Part shown: positions 1 through 5,664 of the stretch, piece after piece
How positions within the stretch are numbered: the stretch's first letter is position 1
Layout of the letters: each line of letters begins with the position of its first letter
From: Gemmatimonadota bacterium
Lineage (GTDB): Bacteria; Gemmatimonadota; Gemmatimonadetes; Longimicrobiales; Gaopeijiaceae
Assembly (NCBI GenBank): GCA_018678395.1
Contig: JAHHMJ010000613.1
Coordinates: forward strand, 1 to 8,458
DNA: 8,458 nucleotides
Direction of reading: 5' to 3'
The notes under the pieces: model-generated
Databases searched by the model: none
Told to the model about the DNA's origin: nothing
What the model saw: the letters and a program-made list of their open reading frames with translations, nothing else
Made by a program: the position numbers and the translations under genes

Positions 1-486
1 GAGGAGACCTTCCATCTGCGCCACGGTGAGGTCTGGATGCGCCGCCTCGCGAAGGCCGGCGGCGACGCACGGGCGATGCTGCAGCGTTGCGTCGACTGGA
101 TGTTCCCGATGACACTCGAGTGGTTCGGGCTTCCCGACGAGATGAAGCGGCATTCCGGCCAGCTCGACTACAAGCTCAAGGGCCTCACGAACGACCAGCT
201 GCGGCAGGTGTGGATGAAGTCCACGGTGCCGCTGTGCGAATCGCTCGAGCTCGATTGCCCGGCGCACTGGGACGAGGACAAGCAGGAGTTCGTGCTGGAC
301 TACCCGTTCCCCTGCGAGTACGACGCCGAAGACAAGGTGTGGGACTTCGAGGGTGGCGAGATCAGCTGGGACCAGGTGTTCACCCGCTGGAAGGCGCGCG
401 GCCCGATGAACGTGCGCTACGTCGAGTCGGTCCGACGTTCCCGCATGCAGGTCGAGCGCTGGCTCGAGAAGCCGGCCGCCGCGTGA
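1..486 (+). CDS. paaA: Phenylacetyl-CoA 1,2-epoxidase catalytic subunit PaaA, 3' half (5' truncated by window edge)
   Basis: PaaA is the catalytic diiron subunit of the ring-1,2-phenylacetyl-CoA epoxidase, a cytoplasmic multicomponent oxygenase that epoxidises the CoA-activated ring. The frame is open from base 1, so the gene starts upstream of the window; 161 residues are visible, about half of the usual roughly 310. The first visible residues are EETFH, which fit the ExxH iron-ligand motif on the last bundle helix of this ferritin-like family, followed by RHGEVW. Further on, the stretches LTNDQLRQVWMKSTVPLCES and ISWDQVFTRWKARGPMN match, from memory, the C-terminal part of E. coli PaaA. The ATG at 37 lies inside the conserved region and is not the start. 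The TGA stop overlaps the next gene's ORF. The identity is firm because the next genes also belong to the paa system. Confidence 0.92.
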   Translation, partial: EETFHLRHGEVWMRRLAKAGGDARAMLQRCVDWMFPMTLEWFGLPDEMKRHSGQLDYKLKGLTNDQLRQVWMKSTVPLCESLELDCPAHWDEDKQEFVLDYPFPCEYDAEDKVWDFEGGEISWDQVFTRWKARGPMNVRYVESVRRSRMQVERWLEKPAAA

Positions 487-488
487 AG

Positions 489-896
489 ATGCCCGTTCTG
501 GACGTGGGCCTCCCCGCCCACGTCTCGGTCCACAAGAGCGGTGGGCGAGACCTCTGGTCGGAGCCCATGGCCGCCGCCCCGGAGGATCCGGTGGCCGCGG
601 CCTGGGCGTGCCTGCACGAGGTCCTCGATCCGGAGATCCCGATCAGTCTGGTCGACCTCGGGTTGATCTACGGGGTCGCCGTCGAGAACGGCGTGGTGCG
701 GGTCGATCTGACCTTTACCGCGACGGCCTGCCCGTGCATGGAGTTCATTCGCGAGGACGTGACCGACCGTCTCTCGCAGGAATCCTGGGTCCAGTCCGTC
801 GACATCCACGAGGTGTGGGATCCGTCCTGGACCACCGACCGCATCACCGAAGAGGGACGGGCTCTGCTCCGGACCCTCGGTGTCGGCGTCGCTTGA
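489..896 (+). CDS. paaD: PaaD-type DUF59 (MIP18-like) Fe-S/metal-centre assembly protein lacking the C-terminal zinc ribbon
   Basis: PaaD is a DUF59 accessory protein of the phenylacetyl-CoA epoxidase, thought to help mature the complex's metal or Fe-S centres. With the start used here the protein has 135 residues. The DUF59 signature runs from LDPEIPISLVDLGLIYGV to TACPCMEFI, with Cys81 and Cys83. The tail WDPSWTTDRITEEG followed by RALLRTLGV closely matches the DPAWTTDWMT region of E. coli PaaD, which places it in PaaD rather than general SufT. The family's C-terminal four-cysteine ribbon is absent: the protein stops after GVGVA. A separate ribbon gene lies at 1933. The start is uncertain. 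A GTG at 483 overlaps the paaA stop, ATG 489 lies three bases after that stop without a clear Shine-Dalgarno, and ATG 567 has a GGAG only three bases upstream. Codons between 489 and 567 look coding. Confidence 0.87.
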   Translation: MPVLDVGLPAHVSVHKSGGRDLWSEPMAAAPEDPVAAAWACLHEVLDPEIPISLVDLGLIYGVAVENGVVRVDLTFTATACPCMEFIREDVTDRLSQESWVQSVDIHEVWDPSWTTDRITEEGRALLRTLGVGVA

Positions 897-935
897 AATC
901 GTGACCCTCCCGGTCTCAATCCAACGAGCCGCCTC

Positions 936-1154
936 ATGAAGGAATCGGTCTACGACGTGTTCGCGCGCAAAGAGCGTGGCGACTCCCTGCAGCACATCGG
1001 CTACATCGACGCGCCGGACGACGAGCTCGCTCGCGTCTACGCGTGGAACACGTACAACGAACTGAACTGGTTCGAGATGTGCGTGGTGCGTCGAAGCGCC
1101 ATCATCGCGGTGAACCGTACCGACGGTCCGTTCGCCGGACAGGGGGCCCGATGA
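936..1154 (+). CDS. paaB: Phenylacetyl-CoA epoxidase subunit PaaB, short form
   Basis: PaaB is the small structural subunit that bridges the PaaA-PaaC units of the epoxidase. The 72-residue product begins ESVYDVFARKERGDSLQHIG and has the family's pattern of an N-terminal strand, YxVFxR, then HxG and an alanine/acidic helix (APDDELARVYAWNTY), ending with a strand (CVVRRSAIIAV). It is about 20 residues shorter than the 95-residue E. coli protein and lacks the C-terminal region after the last strand. The start is well fixed: the upstream in-frame stop is the TGA at 894-896, and ATG 936 is the first ATG, GTG or TTG in that frame. No good Shine-Dalgarno is visible. The stop overlaps the paaC start (ATGA at 1151-1154), so translation is probably coupled. 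The 39-base gap before it is the only real gap in this operon. Confidence 0.85.
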   Translation: MKESVYDVFARKERGDSLQHIGYIDAPDDELARVYAWNTYNELNWFEMCVVRRSAIIAVNRTDGPFAGQGAR

Positions 1155-1936
1155 GCGTCCCACTGCAGCCGGCCGACCTCGACGATACGCTCCGCGCCGA
1201 CGTCCGGCGGCTGCTCCTCGCTCTGGCCGACACGAAGCGAATTCTCGGGATTCGCTATTCGGACTGGCTCCTGGGCGCTCCGTCGCTCGAAGCGGGGATC
1301 GCTGCCTCGGGAATGGCTCAGGACGAGTGGGGCCATGCGCGGCTCCTGTATGCGCTGCTCAAGGACTTCGGTGAGGACCCCGTGCCGGTCGAGCACGACC
1401 GCGAGCCGGAGGCGTACGTGAGCTGCGACGCCCTCGACGTGCCGGCCGAAGACTGGGCCGACGTCGTCGCCCTCATCGCCGTCGTCGACAGCGCGTTGAC
1501 CGTCGTGCTGGAGGCGTTCTCCGAAGGGCGCTACGCGCCGGCCGGAGCGCGGGCCGGAAAGATGATCGCCGAAGAGGCGTTCCACGGGGACATGGCTCGG
1601 GCCTGGGTGAGGAGCCTCGCCGGCGGGACGTCGGAGTCGCGGGCCCGTATCGCGGATGCGTGCAACTCGCGGTTGCCGCGCACCCTGGCGTGGATGGCTC
1701 CCGACGACGACGCTGCGGCGCGCCTGGCGGAGGCGGGCATCATGCCGACTACCGACGAGCTGCTCGAGCGCTTCGCGGATCGTCACGCCAACATGTTCGC
1801 GGCGGCCGGCGTTCAAGTCCCCGCTCCCAACCGAGAGGGTTGGGACGCTGCGCGGGGTCGCGGACCCGGACACCCCGGCCTCGAAGCCGTCGAGCGTGCG
1901 CGCGGAGACCTGAACCGTGAGCTGTTCGTCGAATGA
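1151..1936 (+). CDS. paaC: Phenylacetyl-CoA epoxidase subunit PaaC with diiron-type ExxH motifs
   Basis: PaaC is the ferritin-fold partner of PaaA and usually serves as a structural subunit needed for substrate binding. The product has 261 residues, close to the 248 of E. coli PaaC. The N-terminal helix LADTKRILGIRYSDWLLGAP matches the family, followed by SLEAGIAASGMAQDEWGHAR. Unlike the E. coli protein, where I recall the equivalent positions reading LLGQA and KEARYH, this one has E59-x-x-H62 and E142-x-x-H145. Asp27 and Asp113 or Glu121 could complete a four-helix diiron site. The C-terminal part (NREGWDAARGRGPGHPGLEA, then VERARGDLNREL) resembles the family's short tail. It overlaps paaB and the zinc ribbon gene by four bases at each end. 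An annotation as another diiron subunit is possible, but position and length favour PaaC. Confidence 0.88.
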   Translation: MSVPLQPADLDDTLRADVRRLLLALADTKRILGIRYSDWLLGAPSLEAGIAASGMAQDEWGHARLLYALLKDFGEDPVPVEHDREPEAYVSCDALDVPAEDWADVVALIAVVDSALTVVLEAFSEGRYAPAGARAGKMIAEEAFHGDMARAWVRSLAGGTSESRARIADACNSRLPRTLAWMAPDDDAAARLAEAGIMPTTDELLERFADRHANMFAAAGVQVPAPNREGWDAARGRGPGHPGLEAVERARGDLNRELFVE

Positions 1937-2121
1937 GTGAGCGGCTTCCGTCGGCGCCTCCGTGCCCGTTCTGTGAAGGACGGAATACGGAGTTGCTGAA
2001 CGTGTTCGGCGCGCACGCCTCCGTGTCGTCGTACTGGTGCCGGGACTGCCGGAGCCCCTTCGAGATGCTCAAGTGGAGCGGTTCGACGGGGGCGCCGGCC
2101 CGGCTCGTGCGCGACAAGTGA
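1933..2121 (+). CDS. Stand-alone zinc ribbon equivalent to the C-terminal domain of PaaD
   Basis: This 62-residue protein is essentially one zinc ribbon, with Cys pairs at 11-14 (CPFC) and 36-39 (CRDC). The segment CPFCEGRNTELLNVFG and the segment YWCRDCRSPFEMLKW align, from memory, with the C-terminal ribbon of E. coli PaaD (CPRC, then TTLISEFGST, then CREPFDYFKC). I therefore read it as the detached second half of PaaD, acting in trans with the DUF59 protein at 489 during epoxidase maturation. Its ATG overlaps the paaC stop (ATGA), and its TGA overlaps the GTG start of the next gene. Such placement implies stoichiometric, coupled synthesis. The role is inferred from homology and context; a generic zinc-ribbon protein is the alternative. 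Confidence 0.82.
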   Translation: MSERLPSAPPCPFCEGRNTELLNVFGAHASVSSYWCRDCRSPFEMLKWSGSTGAPARLVRDK

Positions 2122-2465
2122 GCGATCGCCTTCGGGAGTTCCGCACGTTCCGGGAGCGAATGAACGAGCGGATCCTGGAAGCCGGGAACCTCGAGATCAA
2201 GCGCTTCTTCGCTCTCGACTCGAGGGTTTACGACGAAGGCGCGCTGCCGACCCGCACCAAGGAGCTGCTCGGCCTCGTCGCGTCCACCGTGCTTCGCTGC
2301 GACGACTGCATCACCTACCACGTCGTCCGGTGCAAGGAAGAGGGTGTCACCGACGACGAGATCTTCGAGACGCTGTCCGTGGCGCTCGTCGTGGGCGGCT
2401 CGATCACCATCCCGCACCTCAGGCGGGCCGTCGCGCTCCTGGACGAACTGGACGCGGACGGCTGA
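2118..2465 (+). CDS. Carboxymuconolactone decarboxylase (AhpD-fold) family protein with CxxCxxxH motif
   Basis: The 115-residue product has the helical carboxymuconolactone decarboxylase/AhpD fold: an N-terminal helical hairpin, then TRTKELLGLVASTVLRCDDC, ITYHVVRCKEEGVTDDEIFE and a hydrophobic closing helix (TLSVALVVGGSITIPHLRRA). Cys61, Cys64 and His68 form the CxxCxxxH motif of redox-active AhpD-like members, which is not expected in the lactone decarboxylase PcaC itself. A thiol-disulfide or peroxidase-type activity is therefore more likely than decarboxylation. The GTG start at 2118 overlaps the preceding stop (GTGA), so it is the last visible member of the paa operon. Its link to phenylacetate catabolism is inferred from this coupling; the substrate is unknown. 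It converges on the next gene with an 8-base gap, and I see no terminator there. Confidence 0.85.
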   Translation: MSDRLREFRTFRERMNERILEAGNLEIKRFFALDSRVYDEGALPTRTKELLGLVASTVLRCDDCITYHVVRCKEEGVTDDEIFETLSVALVVGGSITIPHLRRAVALLDELDADG

Positions 2466-2473
2466 CTCCGCGC

Positions 2474-3049
2474 TCAGGCGCCGATGAGGTCGACGTCCTC
2501 GAGGAAGTCCCGCAGGGGGTTGGCCACCGCCACGGCGCGGACGGTCACGGCCTGACCGAGCGCCTGATGCGGCTCGTCGTCCTCGCAGATGTGGCGGACG
2601 ACGGCATTGCCGAGTTGGCGGTCGTTGACCGCGGAGGCCTGATGGTACTCGGCGTAGCGGGCGCCGACACGCTGCTCGAAGAGCGGGAGTTGGGCGGGCG
2701 GCGTCCCGTTGCCCTCCATGTCCTCGAAGATGGCGCGGTGCATGGAATCCAGCCCCTCACGCAGCAGCGCGTCGGGGGTGCGTCCCATGAACGCGAGCTG
2801 CGTGCTTCGGGTATGCGCCCACATCAGGAAGATGAGGGCCTCCTCGGCGGCGTGTGCCACCGGGACCCCGTCGTCGGTCGGAACCCCGAGGGCCTCGAGC
2901 GAGACCTCGGCGTCCCCCTCTGCGATGAAGTCCGTGAAGTTCTCCCAGACGAGTCGGGCGAGGGTGTCGCCGAGCTGGTCGGGGGTCATCGTCCGGGGGG
3001 CGTTGAACTCAGCGGCGGTCTGTTCGGTATGCATCGTTACGGGCGTCAT
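2474..3049 (-). CDS. Conserved-looking helical protein of unknown function
   Basis: I do not recognise this 191-residue protein. It is predicted soluble and mostly helical, with no signal peptide or membrane segment. Notable stretches are EEALIFLMWAHTRSTQLAF in the middle, LDSMHRAIFEDM, and RVGARYAEYHQA, which are rich in His, Tyr and acidic residues, with PLRDFLEDVDLIGA at the end. One cysteine sits in VRHICEDDEPH. The frame can be extended to 3157, but the extra 36 residues (RRRSWFPWEIRF) lie over the promoter region, so I start at ATG 3049; ATG 3034 is an alternative, giving MHTEQ. A GAGGA lies about 12 bases upstream of 3049. The gene is transcribed divergently from the lipoprotein at 3141, and strong G/C third positions support it being real. 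Confidence 0.8.
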   Translation of the reverse strand: MTPVTMHTEQTAAEFNAPRTMTPDQLGDTLARLVWENFTDFIAEGDAEVSLEALGVPTDDGVPVAHAAEEALIFLMWAHTRSTQLAFMGRTPDALLREGLDSMHRAIFEDMEGNGTPPAQLPLFEQRVGARYAEYHQASAVNDRQLGNAVVRHICEDDEPHQALGQAVTVRAVAVANPLRDFLEDVDLIGA

Positions 3050-3072
3050 GTCACAGGTCGTCCTCAACCGTC

Positions 3073-3103
3073 GTAATTCCAACCCCGGAGTCCGGGGTGT
3101 CAA
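3073..3103 (-). promoter_or_regulatory. Candidate minus-strand promoter with a palindromic operator in the spacer
   Basis: On the minus strand a perfect TTGACA -35 box (3103 to 3098) is followed by a 19-base spacer and a weak -10, AATTAC (3078 to 3073). The spacer is almost filled by a perfect inverted repeat, ACCCCGGA-G-TCCGGGGT at 3082-3098. A dyad centred in a 19-20 base spacer is the layout of MerR-family promoters. A start site near 3066 would leave a leader of about 17 bases before ATG 3049, which fits that start choice. The -10 is poor, so the promoter reading is tentative; the inverted repeat itself is certain. Confidence 0.5.
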
Positions 3104-3140
3104 GAATCGAATTTCCCAAGGGAACCAGGAGCGCCGTCTC

Positions 3141-3821
3141 GTGATCCGAATCCGCAATCTCGCCCTCGGCGCCGTGGCCGCGGCGACCCTGGGCGCATGC
3201 TCCGCCGGCCCGGGTCAGCTGCCCGATCCTCGTCCCCTGGTGATTCAGTCGGGCGCCCGCCTGTCGGTCGACGACATGACCCGGATGCGGGAGGTCTACG
3301 ACGACGTCAACCGGCAGCTCCAGGTCATCGCCCAGGACCCGTCGTTCCTCATCGACGCGCGGCCCGACGCCCGGGACGTCTACCCCTGGGAGACGCTCCG
3401 CGTGAGCAACGACACGGCGAGCATCTTCTACAAGCGCACCGCGCCGGACCTGCGGGGATCGTACGAGATCTACGCCCACATGCATCTGATGCGGTCGATG
3501 GGCCGGGTCGACGACTGGGTCTCGGAGCAGGTCGACGTCGACGACGATTGGGAGTTCGAGCGCGAGGTGATGCGCAAGGTGGCCGATTCCTGGCTGCTCG
3601 GTCGCGCCCTCTTCGACCTCGCCCCGTATCCGCTGCTCGACGAGGTGATCTACGCCTACGAGGCCGGGTTGCTCGACGCCCTGCTGCTCAACCTGCGTCC
3701 GGTGGAGTTCGCCGACGCGCGCGAGGCGTGGCTGCGCGACAATCCGCAGGCTGATACGGAGTTCCGCGGCTGGTATCGCGAGACCTTCGCCAAGGACCCG
3801 CCCGGGCCGCCCACGGATTAG
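3141..3821 (+). CDS. Predicted lipoprotein of unknown function
   Basis: The 226-residue product begins with a type II signal peptide: charged MIRIRN, hydrophobic LALGAVAAAT, then the lipobox LGAC with the lipidated Cys at residue 20. It should be exported and anchored to a membrane facing the periplasm. The mature part is acidic and largely helical, without repeats or a domain I recognise. It includes MREVYDDVNRQLQVIAQDPS, the segment VYPWETLRVSNDTASIFYKR, a Met/His-rich IYAHMHLMRSMG, and a C-terminal region ending DPPGPPTD. The start is GTG 3141, supported by AGGAG at 3127-3131 nine bases upstream and by the signal peptide starting exactly there; longer in-frame readings from 2709 run antisense through the previous gene. 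It is divergent from the unknown gene at 2474-3049, so the two may be co-regulated. Confidence 0.82.
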   Translation: MIRIRNLALGAVAAATLGACSAGPGQLPDPRPLVIQSGARLSVDDMTRMREVYDDVNRQLQVIAQDPSFLIDARPDARDVYPWETLRVSNDTASIFYKRTAPDLRGSYEIYAHMHLMRSMGRVDDWVSEQVDVDDDWEFEREVMRKVADSWLLGRALFDLAPYPLLDEVIYAYEAGLLDALLLNLRPVEFADAREAWLRDNPQADTEFRGWYRETFAKDPPGPPTD

Positions 3822-3839
3822 CAGGGGCCGGCGCCGACC

Positions 3840-4139
3840 TCAGGCGGCCGAGACGGCCCATCGGGCCGCAACGGGTATGCCGTCACCTTCGTGCGTCACA
3901 TGCACGTCGATGCGGCCCGTCTTCTCGAGCCGGGCGTCGGAGACCTTGCCGCCGAACAGCGGGAAGCCGTCGACCCGCACGAAACGCTCGTCACCGTCGG
4001 GCGACAGCGCGCGGAGCCGCGCACCCTTGAGGCTGCGTACGGTGGGGGCGTCGCCACTCTCCAGACGGAGGCGAAGGATGCGGCCCGCGTGGGGGCCGTC
4101 GTAGGCGTCGATGACGCGAAAAGTGCTGCCGTTGGCCAT
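3840..4139 (-). CDS. Small conserved-looking protein of unknown function
   Basis: This 99-residue soluble protein is predicted to be rich in beta strands: FRVIDAYDGPHAGRILRLRL, then VRSLKGARLRALSPDG, ERFVRVDGFPLFGGKVSD and GRIDVHVTH. There is no cysteine, signal peptide or membrane segment, and I do not recognise a domain. The pattern of short basic strands separated by Gly/Asp turns could suit a small barrel, but that is only an impression. Start: ATG 4139 (MANGST); a TTG at 4175 would add 12 residues but reaches further into the divergent promoter region. Nearly all codons end in G or C, so it looks truly coding. It is convergent with the lipoprotein gene, 18 bases away, and divergent from the PLP decarboxylase, 73 bases away. 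Confidence 0.72.
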   Translation of the reverse strand: MANGSTFRVIDAYDGPHAGRILRLRLESGDAPTVRSLKGARLRALSPDGDERFVRVDGFPLFGGKVSDARLEKTGRIDVHVTHEGDGIPVAARWAVSAA

Positions 4140-4212
4140 GGCGTCGACTCGGGGTTCGTGCGAGGTTCTCGCCAAAGCTGATCGGCCCCGTCGACCGCGT
4201 CAACGAAGCCCC

Positions 4213-5664
4213 ATGGTCCCGCCGCCCCCACCCCCGTCGCCCCTCGAGTCGGATCCCGACGAGATGCGGCGATTCGGGTACGCGGTGATCGACGCCCTCG
4301 TCGAGCGCCAGCGGGGCCTCCGGGACGATGTCCCCTGGCGCGGGGGCTCCCGTCGCGACCTCGAGCCTCTCCTGCGCGAGCCCTGTCCCGAGGAGCCCGG
4401 CGACCCCGACGCGGCACTGCGCCGGGCGCTCACCGAGATTCTGCCGCGCGCCGGGCGCATCGATCACCCGCGCTTCTTCGCCTTCGTCCCGTCGTCGCCC
4501 ACCTGGGCGTCGGTCATGGGCGATCTTCTGGCGACGGGCTTCAACGTCTTCCAGGGCACCTGGCTGGAGTCGGCGGGGCCGAGCCAGGTGGAGCTGGTCG
4601 TCCTCGAGTGGTTCCGGGAGTGGATCGGATTGCCGGAAGGCGCCGGAGGGCTCTTCACCAGCGGGGGCTCGGCCGCGAATCTCGGCGCGGTCGTGGCGGC
4701 GCGGGAGGCCGCGGGACACCCTGAGCGGCCGTCCGTCTACTTCTCGGATCAGAGCCACAGCTCGATCGAGCGTGCGTGCCGAATCGCCGGCTTCCGCGAC
4801 GACGCCCTCCGTCGCATTCCGTCGGACGCGGCCTACCGCATCGATGTCGCGGCCCTCTCCGCTGCCATCGCCCGCGACGTGGCGCAGGGGCGTACGCCGG
4901 TGCTCGTCTCGGCCAACGGTGGGGCTACGAACACGGGCGTGGTCGACCCGCTACCCGAGCTCGCCGACGTCTGTGAGCAGGCCGAAACCTGGCTGCATGT
5001 CGATGCCGCCTACGGTGGCTTCGCCGCCCTGACGCCCCGTGGCGCGGCCACGCTCTCCGGGCTGGGCAGGGCACGGTCGGTGACGCTCGATCCGCACAAG
5101 TGGTTCTTTCAGCCGTACGAGACGGGATGCCTGCTGGTCCGCGATCCGGCCGATCTCCAACGGGCCTTCCACGTCCTGCCCGAGTACCTGCAGGACGTCG
5201 AACTCGGCTTCGAGCACGTGAACTTCGCCGATCGTGGGCTCCAGCTCACGCGGGCGTTCCGGGCCCTCAAGGTGTGGATGGGGCTCCAGGTGCACGGCCG
5301 GCGCGCCCATGCCGACGCCGTCGACAAGGGCATCGAGCTGGGCGACGTCGCCGAGGCGGCGCTGCGTGCGGCCCCCGAGATCGAGATTCTCAGCCCGTCG
5401 TCGCTGGGCATCGTGTGCTTCCGCCTCCGGCCGGAGGCCGATGGCGTCCCGTGGCCGGAAGAGCGGCTCGAAGCGCTCAATCGCGGCATCCAGGACACGA
5501 TCGTCGCCGAAGGCACGGCGATGATGTCGTCGACGCGGCTGCGGGGGCGGTACGCCCTTCGCCTGTGTATCCTGAACTACCGCTCCACCGCGGCCGACGT
5601 CCGCGCCGTGGTCGAGCGGGTGGTCGCGCTGGGACGTGAACGGGTGGGAATCGTGGAGGGCTGA
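4213..5664 (+). CDS. Group II pyridoxal-5'-phosphate-dependent amino acid decarboxylase (aromatic amino acid decarboxylase-like)
   Basis: The 483-residue product is a fold-type I PLP enzyme of the glutamate/aromatic amino acid decarboxylase group, which releases CO2 from an amino acid to give an amine. Visible motifs in order are FFAFVPSSPTWASVMGDLLA (substrate region), FTSGGSAANLGAVVAAR (phosphate binding; relatives usually have T-E where this has S-A), SDQSHSSIERA with the ring-stacking His182, WLHVDAAYGG with Asp264 for the pyridine nitrogen, and LDPHKWFFQPYE with Schiff-base Lys296. Length suits the aromatic-type enzymes (about 480). The QPYETGCLLVRD context suggests a bacterial branch whose substrate I cannot name. 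The start is the Met before a six-proline run at ATG 4213; upstream in-frame ATGs (4111, 4138) overlap the divergent gene. The stop overlaps the next start by one base (TGATG). Confidence 0.88.
   Translation: MVPPPPPPSPLESDPDEMRRFGYAVIDALVERQRGLRDDVPWRGGSRRDLEPLLREPCPEEPGDPDAALRRALTEILPRAGRIDHPRFFAFVPSSPTWASVMGDLLATGFNVFQGTWLESAGPSQVELVVLEWFREWIGLPEGAGGLFTSGGSAANLGAVVAAREAAGHPERPSVYFSDQSHSSIERACRIAGFRDDALRRIPSDAAYRIDVAALSAAIARDVAQGRTPVLVSANGGATNTGVVDPLPELADVCEQAETWLHVDAAYGGFAALTPRGAATLSGLGRARSVTLDPHKWFFQPYETGCLLVRDPADLQRAFHVLPEYLQDVELGFEHVNFADRGLQLTRAFRALKVWMGLQVHGRRAHADAVDKGIELGDVAEAALRAAPEIEILSPSSLGIVCFRLRPEADGVPWPEERLEALNRGIQDTIVAEGTAMMSSTRLRGRYALRLCILNYRSTAADVRAVVERVVALGRERVGIVEG

Noticed and set aside
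417..1163. Long minus-strand open frame antisense to the paaD-paaB region
   Set aside because: The plus strand there encodes clearly recognisable PaaD and PaaB. The antisense protein has low-complexity, Arg-rich composition typical of shadow frames in GC-rich DNA.
1037..1873. Long minus-strand open frame antisense to paaC
   Set aside because: It lies wholly opposite paaC, which has family motifs, and it shows no recognisable domain.
2709..3140. Upstream extension of the lipoprotein frame
   Set aside because: The frame is open by chance opposite the minus-strand gene. GTG 3141 has a good ribosome site and begins a proper lipoprotein signal peptide.
3050..3157. N-terminal extension of the 2474-3049 minus-strand gene
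   Set aside because: The extension (rich in Arg and Trp) covers the TTGACA/palindrome region and the ribosome site of the lipoprotein gene; ATG 3049 fits better.
3829..3836. CGGCGCCG palindrome between the convergent lipoprotein and 99-aa genes
   Set aside because: Eight-base GC palindromes are expected by chance in such GC-rich DNA, and it has no terminator-like T-run.
4143..4195. Two GTCGAC palindromes (4143-4148 and 4190-4195) in the divergent gap
   Set aside because: Six-base palindromes of this composition are common in the window; no further symmetry or promoter match supports a site.
4111..4212. Upstream extension of the PLP decarboxylase to ATG 4111 or 4138
   Set aside because: It overlaps the start of the divergent 99-aa gene and adds Arg-rich residues unlike the family; ATG 4213 gives the usual length.
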